From Chloroflexota bacterium (GTDB lineage: Bacteria; Chloroflexota; Anaerolineae; Anaerolineales; UBA11579): 5,488 nt of DNA. Positions 1 to 5,263 of the stretch are shown one piece after another (within the stretch, counting starts at the first letter, position 1; each line of letters starts with the position of its first letter). A program made the position numbers and the translations under genes. Location: positions 1,511 to 6,998 of the forward strand of contig DNGN01000084.1 in NCBI GenBank assembly GCA_003486225.1, read 5' to 3'. Below the pieces are notes generated by a model. That model saw nothing but the letters and a program-made list of their open reading frames with translations, was not told the DNA's origin and did not search any database.

Positions 1-68
1 TGTTTTACCTGGTTCATCAGTTGAATATAAATGGGTACATGATCGGTCAGGTCAACAGTTATTTTCAT
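1..68 (-). CDS. GntR-family transcriptional regulator, N-terminus only (runs off the window)
   Basis: Reading the minus strand from the ATG at 68-66 gives 22 complete codons: MKITVDLTDHVPIY, then IQLMNQVK. The 'PIYxQLxxQ' segment is the typical opening of the winged-helix DNA-binding domain of GntR regulators, in the style of the short YtrA-type members. This is family knowledge applied to a short fragment. The effector domain lies outside the window, so the subfamily is uncertain. An in-frame ATG at 92-90 would add eight residues (MKGGWVPK), but those bases include AAAGGAGG, which looks like the Shine-Dalgarno sequence. I therefore prefer the start at 68, although its spacing of about 13 nt is long. 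A promoter and TTGTA repeats lie upstream and suggest autoregulation. Confidence 0.72.
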   Translation of the reverse strand, partial: MKITVDLTDHVPIYIQLMNQVK

Positions 69-109
69 TTTTGGTACCCATCCTCCTTTCATTTTAGGGA
101 AATGACTAA

Positions 110-156
110 TTGTATCTTTGTACCTATTGTATCATTGTATCATTGATTGAATTGTA
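110..156. repeat. TTGTA repeat cluster, possible operator of the GntR-type gene
   Basis: On the plus strand TTGTA begins at 110, 118, 127, 135 and 152, with a TTGAT variant at 143. The spacing is 8-9 nt throughout. The cluster overlaps the -10 of the regulator's promoter and extends over the expected transcription start. That is where an autorepressor site would lie. Binding by the GntR-type protein is inference. Confidence 0.5.
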
Positions 157-179
157 TAATATATTGGTCGCAGAGTCAA
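151..179 (-). promoter_or_regulatory. Sigma-70-type promoter for the GntR-type gene
   Basis: On the minus strand TTGACT (179-174) is followed, after a 17-nt spacer, by TACAAT (156-151). These match the -35 and -10 consensus at five of six positions each. Transcription would start near 144 and run through a series of TACAA motifs into the regulator start at 68. No experimental support is available; the call rests on consensus and spacing. Confidence 0.6.
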
Positions 180-243
180 GTAAAAACCATTAAAGTCAGA
201 TGAGAACGGCTTGGCTTTCCCCCATTTTGACGGTTGGCTTGGG

Positions 244-747
244 TTATTTGTCAGCGGAATCCAGTGGTTCCAGCACGATCACAGGGATCTCGCGGCTGCC
301 GGCCTTGCTTTGGTATAGATGGTATCCGGTATAGTGCTGTTCGGCCAGGCTCCAGTAGAGCCTGCGCTCTTCGTTCTGTGCCTGTCGGGCGATAAAATGG
401 GCTGTTTGCTTGCCGCGGGAGACCTCGACGCGTGGGTTGGCTTTGAGGTTGAAATACCAGGCCGGGTGACGCTGGCTGCCAAAATAAGACGCGATCAGGA
501 TCAGCTTTTCGCCATCTTGAAGCGCAACCAGGGGAAGCTGGCGCTGCAGCCCGCTTTTTGCGCCGGTGTGGGTCAGGATGATCACGGGCAGCCCTGTAAG
601 CAGGCTGGTAAGGCAGATGCGGTTGCTTGTGATCCTGAAGAGCAGCATGTCGATACGGTGTAAAAGTTTGGGCAGCAACCAGGAGCCAAAAGGAGTTGCG
701 GCCAGAGATTTTACCAGGCCGTGCCATTTGCGGGGTGTAATGGTCAT
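244..747 (-). CDS. Deazaflavin (F420)-type nitroreductase/quinone reductase-fold protein (Ddn/DUF385-like)
   Basis: The product is 167 residues from the ATG at 747, near the usual 130-170 for this family of split-barrel proteins. The family includes the F420H2-dependent Ddn of mycobacteria. Visible family signatures are 'THTGAKSGLQRQLPL' (about residues 59-73) and 'HPAWYFNLKANPRVEV' (about 94-109), with a closing 'REIPVIVLEP' strand. The first corresponds to the TxGxKSGxxRxxPL block near the cofactor site. The protein has no signal peptide and is probably cytoplasmic, acting on a quinone or nitro-type substrate; the true substrate cannot be read. An upstream in-frame ATG at 783 is rejected because it overlaps a perfect extended -10 (TATAAT at 787-782), so it would lie at or before the transcription start. 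AAAGGA precedes the chosen ATG with a longish 12-nt gap. The gene has its own promoter, and a terminator separates it from 898-2220. Members vary in whether they use F420 or FMN. Confidence 0.82.
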   Translation of the reverse strand: MTITPRKWHGLVKSLAATPFGSWLLPKLLHRIDMLLFRITSNRICLTSLLTGLPVIILTHTGAKSGLQRQLPLVALQDGEKLILIASYFGSQRHPAWYFNLKANPRVEVSRGKQTAHFIARQAQNEERRLYWSLAEQHYTGYHLYQSKAGSREIPVIVLEPLDSADK

Positions 748-781
748 TGTGGGCTTGATTCCTTTGCCTATAGATGACAGC

Positions 782-790
782 ATTATAACA
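782..790 (-). promoter_or_regulatory. Extended -10 promoter of the Ddn-like gene
   Basis: The minus strand reads TGTTATAATG, a perfect TATAAT (787-782) preceded by TG and one base, which is the extended -10 arrangement. No good -35 is seen 16-18 nt upstream (GAGTAC or AGTACG), which an extended -10 can tolerate. Transcription would start near 775, leaving a leader of about 28 nt before the ATG at 747. Confidence 0.6.
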
Positions 791-833
791 GCAGTGCCGC
801 CTGCGTACTCCTGTCCGCTTCGCAGTTCACGCC

Positions 834-865
834 AAAAACAAGAGGCGCAGCATGCTGCGCCTCTT
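834..865 (-). terminator. Intrinsic terminator of the bactofilin-like gene
   Basis: AAGAGGCGCAG (840-850) and CTGCGCCTCTT (855-865) form a perfect 11-bp GC-rich stem around CATG. Read on the minus strand, the hairpin is followed by GTTTTTGG, a run of five U. It lies about 30 nt past the stop codon of the 898-2220 gene and before the promoter of the 244-747 gene, so it separates the two transcription units. Confidence 0.85.
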
Positions 866-897
866 GCATCCGTCAGGTCAACCTTATTCCAATCAAA

Positions 898-2220
898 TTA
901 GACAGGTGTGAACTCAACTTCGCTGGGCTGAGCAGGCCCTTTCTTCTGCAGGGCATTCTTGGCCAGGACGAAGAGCGCACCGGTTCCAATCACGACGACC
1001 AACAGCATGACCATGAAGCCGGCCAGCGGAATGGCACGCAGTACTTCATAGAGGAAGACACCGATGGCCAGTGCGCCGACATGGTGCCAGTAGTTTGCGA
1101 AGGAAAGTTGGCTGGCTTTTTCCAGCAGCCAGCGACCCACCAGGTAGCTAATGATTACTTTGGTGACCAAGCCGGCGATTATGCCAAATAACCCTGTCAG
1201 GCCAAAGAAGGTGAAGCTGCCCAAGGTGATCATCTCTCCCGTCAGGCTGCCCAGGGTCAGGATGCTTACCAAGATCGTCAGCATGACCAGCACGAAGATG
1301 ACCACTAAAACCACCGGGATGTAGAGTAAGTAGACTACTATGCCCCAAACAGTATCCATCCCGACATTGCTTTTTACTTCCTGAACAGCTTTCAACAGGG
1401 TATCTTTCATCAGCCAAAGCCCGAGCATCCCCACCAACATCAAAGCAACAAATTCGCCAAAGCGCCGCCGCATCTGTTGCAGGGCCAAATAGGCGGGGTC
1501 GATGGTGAAGTCAGGAACATAGTTAAAGTCGGTTTCGATACGCGTGACTTTGATATTCAGGTCTCCATCGACCAGCGATTCTTCCACTTCATAGCCAGGA
1601 TCAAGTACTTTGACCACAGGTGTGCCTGGCCCTACGATGACGTTGACATCAGGCTTGGTGGTAGGTTCCCCAATTTCAATATTGACATCGCCACCGACTG
1701 GCCCGCTCAGTTTAAGCGCCCCAAGACCAGCTGTGATGTCGTGTGCAACCGTTCCATCCAGGATCATCTGGTAACCGCCGCCATAAATGCTGCGGTTTAC
1801 CAGGCTGTCTGACATCGCCTGGAAGCTGAAGCCGCCGAAATATACATTGCGACGAATGGTGGCGCCGTCTTCCAGAGTCAGGTCGTAACCACCAAAGAGC
1901 AAGGCCCCATCAACTGTCCCGCTGACGGTGACCGAGGTTCCGGCGGCAAACACATTGCCGTACACGTCACCGGAGATGACAATTTCTTCCCCGGTGGCAA
2001 ACAGGTCTCCCTCTACGGTTCCAGCTACAAGCACTTGGTTACCGGTAATGAAGAGGTCATCTTCAACCGTTTCGCCCTCTTCTAGGACAGCATCTGGCCG
2101 TCCTTCGATAACTTCCCCTGCATGGGCTGCTGGTGTGATGGCTAGGGTGAGCAAAAGGGTCAAGGCGAAAACGATCAGCATTCGCCCTGTTTTGGCATTG
2201 AAATACAGTTTAGCTTTCAT
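898..2220 (-). CDS. Secreted bactofilin-like (polymer-forming) repeat domain fused to a multi-pass membrane domain
   Basis: The product is 440 residues from the ATG at 2220. That start has GGAG six bases upstream. Earlier in-frame starts (ATG 2232, TTG 2241) overlap this ribosome site and are less likely. Residues 1-34 form a signal peptide ending in 'PAAHA'. Residues about 38-185 are glycine- and valine-rich repeats such as 'VEGDLFATGEEIVISGDVYG' with a period near 17-20, the pattern of a right-handed beta-solenoid as in bactofilins. A linker follows, then hydrophobic spans near residues 257-273, 290-325, 333-365 and 383-421, which suggests four to six membrane helices. The short C-terminal tail (KKGPAQPSEVEFTPV) is polar. 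Unlike classical cytoplasmic bactofilins, the repeat domain would be outside the membrane. Databases often name such proteins 'polymer-forming cytoskeletal protein'; whether it polymerises, and its role (envelope structure or sensing), is unknown. It is transcribed alone, divergent from the response regulator. Confidence 0.85.
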   Translation of the reverse strand: MKAKLYFNAKTGRMLIVFALTLLLTLAITPAAHAGEVIEGRPDAVLEEGETVEDDLFITGNQVLVAGTVEGDLFATGEEIVISGDVYGNVFAAGTSVTVSGTVDGALLFGGYDLTLEDGATIRRNVYFGGFSFQAMSDSLVNRSIYGGGYQMILDGTVAHDITAGLGALKLSGPVGGDVNIEIGEPTTKPDVNVIVGPGTPVVKVLDPGYEVEESLVDGDLNIKVTRIETDFNYVPDFTIDPAYLALQQMRRRFGEFVALMLVGMLGLWLMKDTLLKAVQEVKSNVGMDTVWGIVVYLLYIPVVLVVIFVLVMLTILVSILTLGSLTGEMITLGSFTFFGLTGLFGIIAGLVTKVIISYLVGRWLLEKASQLSFANYWHHVGALAIGVFLYEVLRAIPLAGFMVMLLVVVIGTGALFVLAKNALQKKGPAQPSEVEFTPV

Positions 2221-2314
2221 TCTATTCTCCATTCTTTCCAACTACATATTTCGAACAATTATTTACATTTCTCTATACGAGATATGGAGGGAAAGGTTGC
2301 ATGTTCTCTCGGTT

Positions 2315-2324
2315 GGAAGCTTCC
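2315..2324. repeat. 10-bp palindrome GGAAGCTTCC in the divergent control region
   Basis: A perfect palindrome lies in the 213-bp region between the divergent membrane-protein gene (start 2220) and the response-regulator gene (start 2434). Its position would allow a regulator to act on either gene, but no promoter can be placed firmly beside it. A site of this length can occur by chance. Confidence 0.25.
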
Positions 2325-2387
2325 CGATTGTAGAGAATCCCCAATTTATTCCCATGAAAATCCAATGCTTGGCCTGGTCTGACTTCA

Positions 2388-2393
2388 TACAAT
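2388..2393 (+). promoter_or_regulatory. Possible -10 element for the response-regulator gene
   Basis: TACAAT lies 41 bases before the ATG at 2434 and matches the -10 consensus at five positions, but no convincing -35 is present 16-18 nt upstream. If used, transcription would begin near 2400. That would leave almost no leader for the in-frame ATG at 2407 and favours the ATG at 2434. Confidence 0.3.
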
Positions 2394-2433
2394 TTATCAG
2401 GGAGCAATGCAGCTCATATCAAAGTGGATAAAT

Positions 2434-3225
2434 ATGCACTCACTCAAGATTTTGATCGTTGAAGACGAAGTAAACCTTGCCCGGACCCTGGCCCAGGCAT
2501 TACGTTTGGGTTCGGAGGGAGGGTATGAAGTCGAGGTGGTCGGCTCAGCTGAACAAGCTTATGGCTTCCTGTCTTTGGCACATTATGACCTGGTGATCAG
2601 CGACCTGAACCTGCCGGGTGAGAATGGGCTGTCCTTGATTACGAAAGTCAAAGAAACTGCGCCGCATATCCAAACCATCTTGATCACTGGCTACGGATCC
2701 AAAGAGGTGGAAGAGCGGGTCGATCGGCTTTCGGAAGGCTACCTGACCAAACCGTTTGATATGCTGGATTTAATACATATGGTGCAGAGAGTCGTCAGCC
2801 AGCCGATGAGGAAGGATGGGCTGGCGTTGAAAAGACAGGATCTGGAAAATGAGAAGCAGAGGCGCATTCTGATCATGGAAGATGACCGCGGGCTGCGCCA
2901 GATTTATACCAAAGCCTTGAGGAAAAGCCGCTACCAGGTCGATGGTGCTGCCACAATCCAGGCCGCTCGCAAACTCTTGCAAGAGCATGTTTACGCCATT
3001 TTTGTCTGCGATATCTACCTGGGGCGCGAGCGGGGTACCGATTTACTGGAAGAATTTAGAGACCAATTTGAACGCCATGGGACTCAGGTAGTGATGTGTT
3101 CAGAGTATGGGCACTACCGTTATTTGTCTGAGGAACTGGGGTTCGAATATTTCCTGGAAAAACCGATCTCGTTAGGTACATTGTTGGCTTTGATCCACCG
3201 GCTCACTGAAACCGCTCCAACCTAA
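2434..3225 (+). CDS. Response regulator with two receiver (REC) domains and no output domain
   Basis: The product is 263 residues from the ATG at 2434 (MHSLKILIVEDE). REC1 spans about residues 4-122. It has the acidic pair in 'VEDE', the phosphoacceptor Asp57 in 'DLVISDLNLPGENG', the switch Thr85 in 'LITGYG' and Lys106 in 'LTKPFD'. REC2 spans about 143-260. It has 'LIMEDD', Asp193 in 'FVCDIYLGRERG', Ser223 in 'VMCSEYG' and Lys243 in 'LEKPIS'. Both domains therefore keep the residues needed for phosphorylation. A charged linker (about 124-142) joins them. Only about three residues follow REC2, so there is no DNA-binding, GGDEF or other output module. It probably works in a phosphorelay or by protein contact. 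No histidine kinase is in the window, so its partner is unknown. An ATG at 2407 would add nine residues, but its GGGAG is only two bases away. The gene is divergent from the bactofilin-like gene. Confidence 0.9.
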   Translation: MHSLKILIVEDEVNLARTLAQALRLGSEGGYEVEVVGSAEQAYGFLSLAHYDLVISDLNLPGENGLSLITKVKETAPHIQTILITGYGSKEVEERVDRLSEGYLTKPFDMLDLIHMVQRVVSQPMRKDGLALKRQDLENEKQRRILIMEDDRGLRQIYTKALRKSRYQVDGAATIQAARKLLQEHVYAIFVCDIYLGRERGTDLLEEFRDQFERHGTQVVMCSEYGHYRYLSEELGFEYFLEKPISLGTLLALIHRLTETAPT

Positions 3226-3379
3226 AAGCTTTTCAATACACATCTGGACCATCCGGCAGGCTGATCTGGCCTTAGCTGCTGGGCTAAATTTGAGCTTAAT
3301 AAAAGTCGACATGCCGCATGATGCCATGAGACCTGGATCGCCCACAGTTAAATCTGCGATTCCAACGCTGTCCTACGTA

Positions 3380-3408
3380 TGGAAAGATTGGGACTGAAAG
3401 GGTACAAT
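3380..3408 (+). promoter_or_regulatory. Promoter of the 'quinate 5-dehydrogenase'-family gene
   Basis: TGGAAA (3380-3385, four of six matches to the -35 consensus), a 17-nt spacer and TACAAT (3403-3408, five of six) precede the ATG at 3441. Predicted start of transcription is near 3415, with GAGG at 3431-3434 six bases before the ATG. The rest of the 215-bp gap after the response regulator shows only a weak hairpin (TTAGC 3272-3276 with GCTAA 3283-3287) lacking a U-run, so no terminator is called. Confidence 0.5.
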
Positions 3409-3440
3409 ACTCCAAGACCCCTAGAGATACGAGGATTACG

Positions 3441-4340
3441 ATGAAACACGCTGTCAGCATCAGTTTGGGATCCAAAAAGCGGGATAAGCGCGTAGAGGTG
3501 AATTTATTAGGGCAGCGAGTCCTGATAGAACGCATTGGAACAGACGGGGATATGGAGGCTGCAGCCAAACTCTACCAGGAAATGGACGGCAAGGTGGATG
3601 CCTTCGGCGTTGGGGGAACAGATCTGGGAGTGCTGATCGACGGCAAATTCTATCCGCTCTACTCAATCCATCCAATGATCCGTTTTGTCAGGCACACCCC
3701 GCTCGTGGATGGTTCTGGCCTCAAAAATACCCTCGAAGGACGCGCCTTGCCGGCGCTTTTGGCGCACCTGGATGGTCGATTGGAGCACAAACGTGCCTTC
3801 GTGGTATCCGGGGCAGAGCGTTGGGGGCTGAGCAAGTCTTTTTTTGAGCATGAATTTGAGTGTGTCTTTGGGGACCTGATGTTTGGCTTGGGCCTGCCCC
3901 TTCCGGTGCGTTCCGAGCGATCTCTGAAGACCCTGGCAGCCATCGTCATGCCAATTGCCGGGCGGCTTCCATTCAGCTGGATTTATCCCACCGGTGAAAA
4001 GCAAGACCTGAGAGTGCCAAAATATCAGCGCTATTATGAGTGGGCTTCCGTGATCGCCGGAGACTGCCTTTATATAAAAAAACACCTGCCGGATGCACTG
4101 GGCGGCAGGTCGATCATTACCAATACCACCACCCCGGAAGATGTCGATCTGTTCCGCCAGGTGGGAATTTCAACCCTGGTGACGACGACCCCCACCATTG
4201 ATGGGCGCTCGTTCGGTACCAATATGATGGAGGCAGCTTTGGTGGCAGTTTCTGGCGCAGACCGACCGCTGACCCTGGCTGAATTGGATAATTTGATCCA
4301 GGAGCTAGATTTTCAGCCAGAGATCCGGGATCTAAATTGA
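3441..4340 (+). CDS. Conserved protein of the family usually labelled quinate 5-dehydrogenase
   Basis: The product is 299 residues, starting at an ATG with GAGG six bases upstream and ending in TGA. From memory, its opening 'AVSISLGSKKRDK' (residues 4-16), 'FGVGGTDLGVLIDGKFYPL' (55-73) and 'TPLVDGSGLKNTLE' (86-99) match proteins in Deinococcus-Thermus, Chloroflexota and some Firmicutes that carry the automatic name 'quinate 5-dehydrogenase'. Later blocks are 'SGAERWGLSKSFF' (123-135), 'TNTTTPEDVDLFRQVGIS' (227-244) and 'LVTTTPTIDGRSFGTNMMEA' (246-265). I see no classic GxGxxG nucleotide-binding motif of the shikimate/quinate dehydrogenase superfamily and no signal peptide or membrane helix. 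The enzyme name should be treated as unproven. The family match is fairly secure, the function is not. The gene is monocistronic between its own promoter and the convergent terminator at 4406-4434. Confidence 0.75.
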   Translation: MKHAVSISLGSKKRDKRVEVNLLGQRVLIERIGTDGDMEAAAKLYQEMDGKVDAFGVGGTDLGVLIDGKFYPLYSIHPMIRFVRHTPLVDGSGLKNTLEGRALPALLAHLDGRLEHKRAFVVSGAERWGLSKSFFEHEFECVFGDLMFGLGLPLPVRSERSLKTLAAIVMPIAGRLPFSWIYPTGEKQDLRVPKYQRYYEWASVIAGDCLYIKKHLPDALGGRSIITNTTTPEDVDLFRQVGISTLVTTTPTIDGRSFGTNMMEAALVAVSGADRPLTLAELDNLIQELDFQPEIRDLN

Positions 4341-4405
4341 CCGGGACGGAAAAAAAAGCTTCACAAGAATCGATGACTGAAAAAATTATGGTGCAAAGGC
4401 AAACG

Positions 4406-4436
4406 AAAATGGGTGGGTAAACCCCACCCATTTTTC
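4406..4436. terminator. Bidirectional intrinsic terminator between convergent genes
   Basis: AAAATGGGTGGG (4406-4417) pairs perfectly with CCCACCCATTTT (4423-4434) around the five-base loop TAAAC. The A-run on the left arm and T-run on the right give a U-tract in both directions. It sits between the stop of the plus-strand gene (4340) and the stop of the minus-strand gene (4473), so it can end both transcripts. Confidence 0.85.
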
Positions 4437-4472
4437 TTTGGGATCACTTTTTGTCACCTGGAAATTATGTGG

Positions 4473-4997
4473 TTAGAAACCAGTTGATGCGAACCAGGCA
4501 CCGCCTGGGCTTGTAACGAAAATAATCGGGGCAATACATGGCTGCGGGAGGCTGACGAAGTCCTTGATACGGGCATTGCCTGCCTCGTCGGCCGGGAAAA
4601 GACCTGTCGAAACATTGACGGTGATTGGATTGCCGTTGGCATCCTTGCTCAAACAGCTCACAATGGCTTTGAAATTGGGGACCGTATTGATGCCGCCGAT
4701 TCCGCGGTCGATCACCGCCTGGTCGCTCGGATCGAATACCAGGCCCTTGACCAGGATATCCAGCTTGCCATCAGGGTTGAGTGTGCCTTTGCCAAATTCA
4801 ATCACCCAGGGCAGCCCGCCACCTGGGACGCCGCGGATTGCATTGGTTCCGCCGGTATACGGCCTTGGCACCCCGCTCATGGTATTGAATTCGAGCACTT
4901 TGGATTCATCTGCGCTGGCGGGTGAGGCTGACCCCAGGGCGAACAACACGCTGAGCACCAGCATTGAAACCAATGAAACGATCAAGTACCTTTTCAT
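4473..4997 (-). CDS. Small secreted protein of unknown function
   Basis: The product is 174 residues. The ATG at 4997 is preceded by AAGGAG with ten bases of spacing. Residues 1-29 are a clear signal peptide (MKRY, hydrophobic core, then 'SASPASA' before D30), leaving a mature exported domain of about 145 residues. It has no later membrane helix, lipobox or sorting motif. Two cysteines, C115 in 'AIVSCLS' and C154 in 'PQPCIAP', could form a disulfide. Recognisable conserved-looking blocks are 'RGVPGGGLPWVI' (55-66), 'VNVSTGLFPA' (127-136) and 'FVTSPGGAWFASTG' (160-173). From memory, proteins with these blocks occur as uncharacterised secreted proteins in Chloroflexota and Actinobacteria. No function can be assigned. 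It is convergent with the 3441-4340 gene and divergent from the peroxiredoxin. Confidence 0.8.
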   Translation of the reverse strand: MKRYLIVSLVSMLVLSVLFALGSASPASADESKVLEFNTMSGVPRPYTGGTNAIRGVPGGGLPWVIEFGKGTLNPDGKLDILVKGLVFDPSDQAVIDRGIGGINTVPNFKAIVSCLSKDANGNPITVNVSTGLFPADEAGNARIKDFVSLPQPCIAPIIFVTSPGGAWFASTGF

Positions 4998-5033
4998 AAT
5001 CTATTTTCTCCTTTTTTGATAAACTTATTCAAT

Positions 5034-5084
5034 ATTAGAAATTCAATAAAATATACGCAGATTTACTCGGTTTGGATTTCTAAT
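5034..5084. repeat. 9-bp perfect inverted repeat upstream of the secreted-protein gene
   Basis: ATTAGAAAT (5034-5042) and ATTTCTAAT (5076-5084) are exact inverted copies separated by 33 bases, with centres 42 bp apart (about four helical turns). They lie just upstream of the 4473-4997 gene in the divergent region. They could be paired regulator sites. The AT-rich context makes chance possible. Confidence 0.35.
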
Positions 5085-5119
5085 GCCTGGAAGTTGATCG
5101 AGAGGCTTCATACGCAGAT
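5053..5119 (+). repeat. Direct repeat ATACGCAGAT (two copies)
   Basis: Exact 10-base copies at 5053-5062 and 5110-5119, 57 bp apart, lie in the region between the secreted-protein and peroxiredoxin genes. They may be regulatory or the trace of a small duplication; the flanks of the two copies are not alike. Confidence 0.3.
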
Positions 5120-5148
5120 CGCATGGCGTTTTTTATGAGAGGGAAAAG

Positions 5149-5165
5149 TTGTGCTTGCCGCACAA
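5149..5165. repeat. Palindromic site TTGTGC-N5-GCACAA
   Basis: A perfect 6-bp inverted repeat with a five-base centre (TTGCC) lies about 30 bp upstream of the proposed peroxiredoxin -35. Its size and layout resemble a dimeric regulator's operator. No U-run follows on the plus strand, so it is unlikely to be a terminator. The binding protein is unknown. Confidence 0.35.
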
Positions 5166-5192
5166 ATTCAAGGGCAAGTTGGGGGACGACAA

Positions 5193-5222
5193 TGGAATCC
5201 AGGCCTAAATATCGTGTAAAAT
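5193..5222 (+). promoter_or_regulatory. Candidate promoter of the selenoprotein peroxiredoxin gene
   Basis: TGGAAT (5193-5198) and TAAAAT (5217-5222) are spaced by 18 bases and match the consensus at three and five positions. Transcription would start near 5229, giving a leader of about 35 bases that contains the AAGGA ribosome site at 5252-5256. Confidence 0.4.
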
Positions 5223-5263
5223 AAATTGGATGGGATGACAACCTAAAATATAAGGAAATCTCA

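Noticed and set aside
251..727. Minus-strand frame of 158 codons inside the Ddn-like gene
   Set aside because: It is a frame-shifted shadow, rich in Arg, Pro and Ala. The overlapping frame shows clear family motifs.
1928..2431. Plus-strand frame of 167 codons over the start of the bactofilin-like gene
   Set aside because: Low-complexity Ser/Thr/Val composition opposite a gene with a signal peptide and ribosome site; no recognisable domain.
3272..3287. Hairpin TTAGC/GCTAA after the response regulator as a terminator
   Set aside because: The stem is only five pairs and no U-run follows it.
4372..4422. Possible 14-codon ORF before the convergent terminator (ATG 4372)
   Set aside because: It has no ribosome site and runs into the terminator stem, so it is best explained as chance.
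5114..5136. Possible terminator (ACGC...GCGT followed by six T) in the divergent region
   Set aside because: The stem is only four base pairs around a ten-base loop, too weak to call, and no gene ends just before it.
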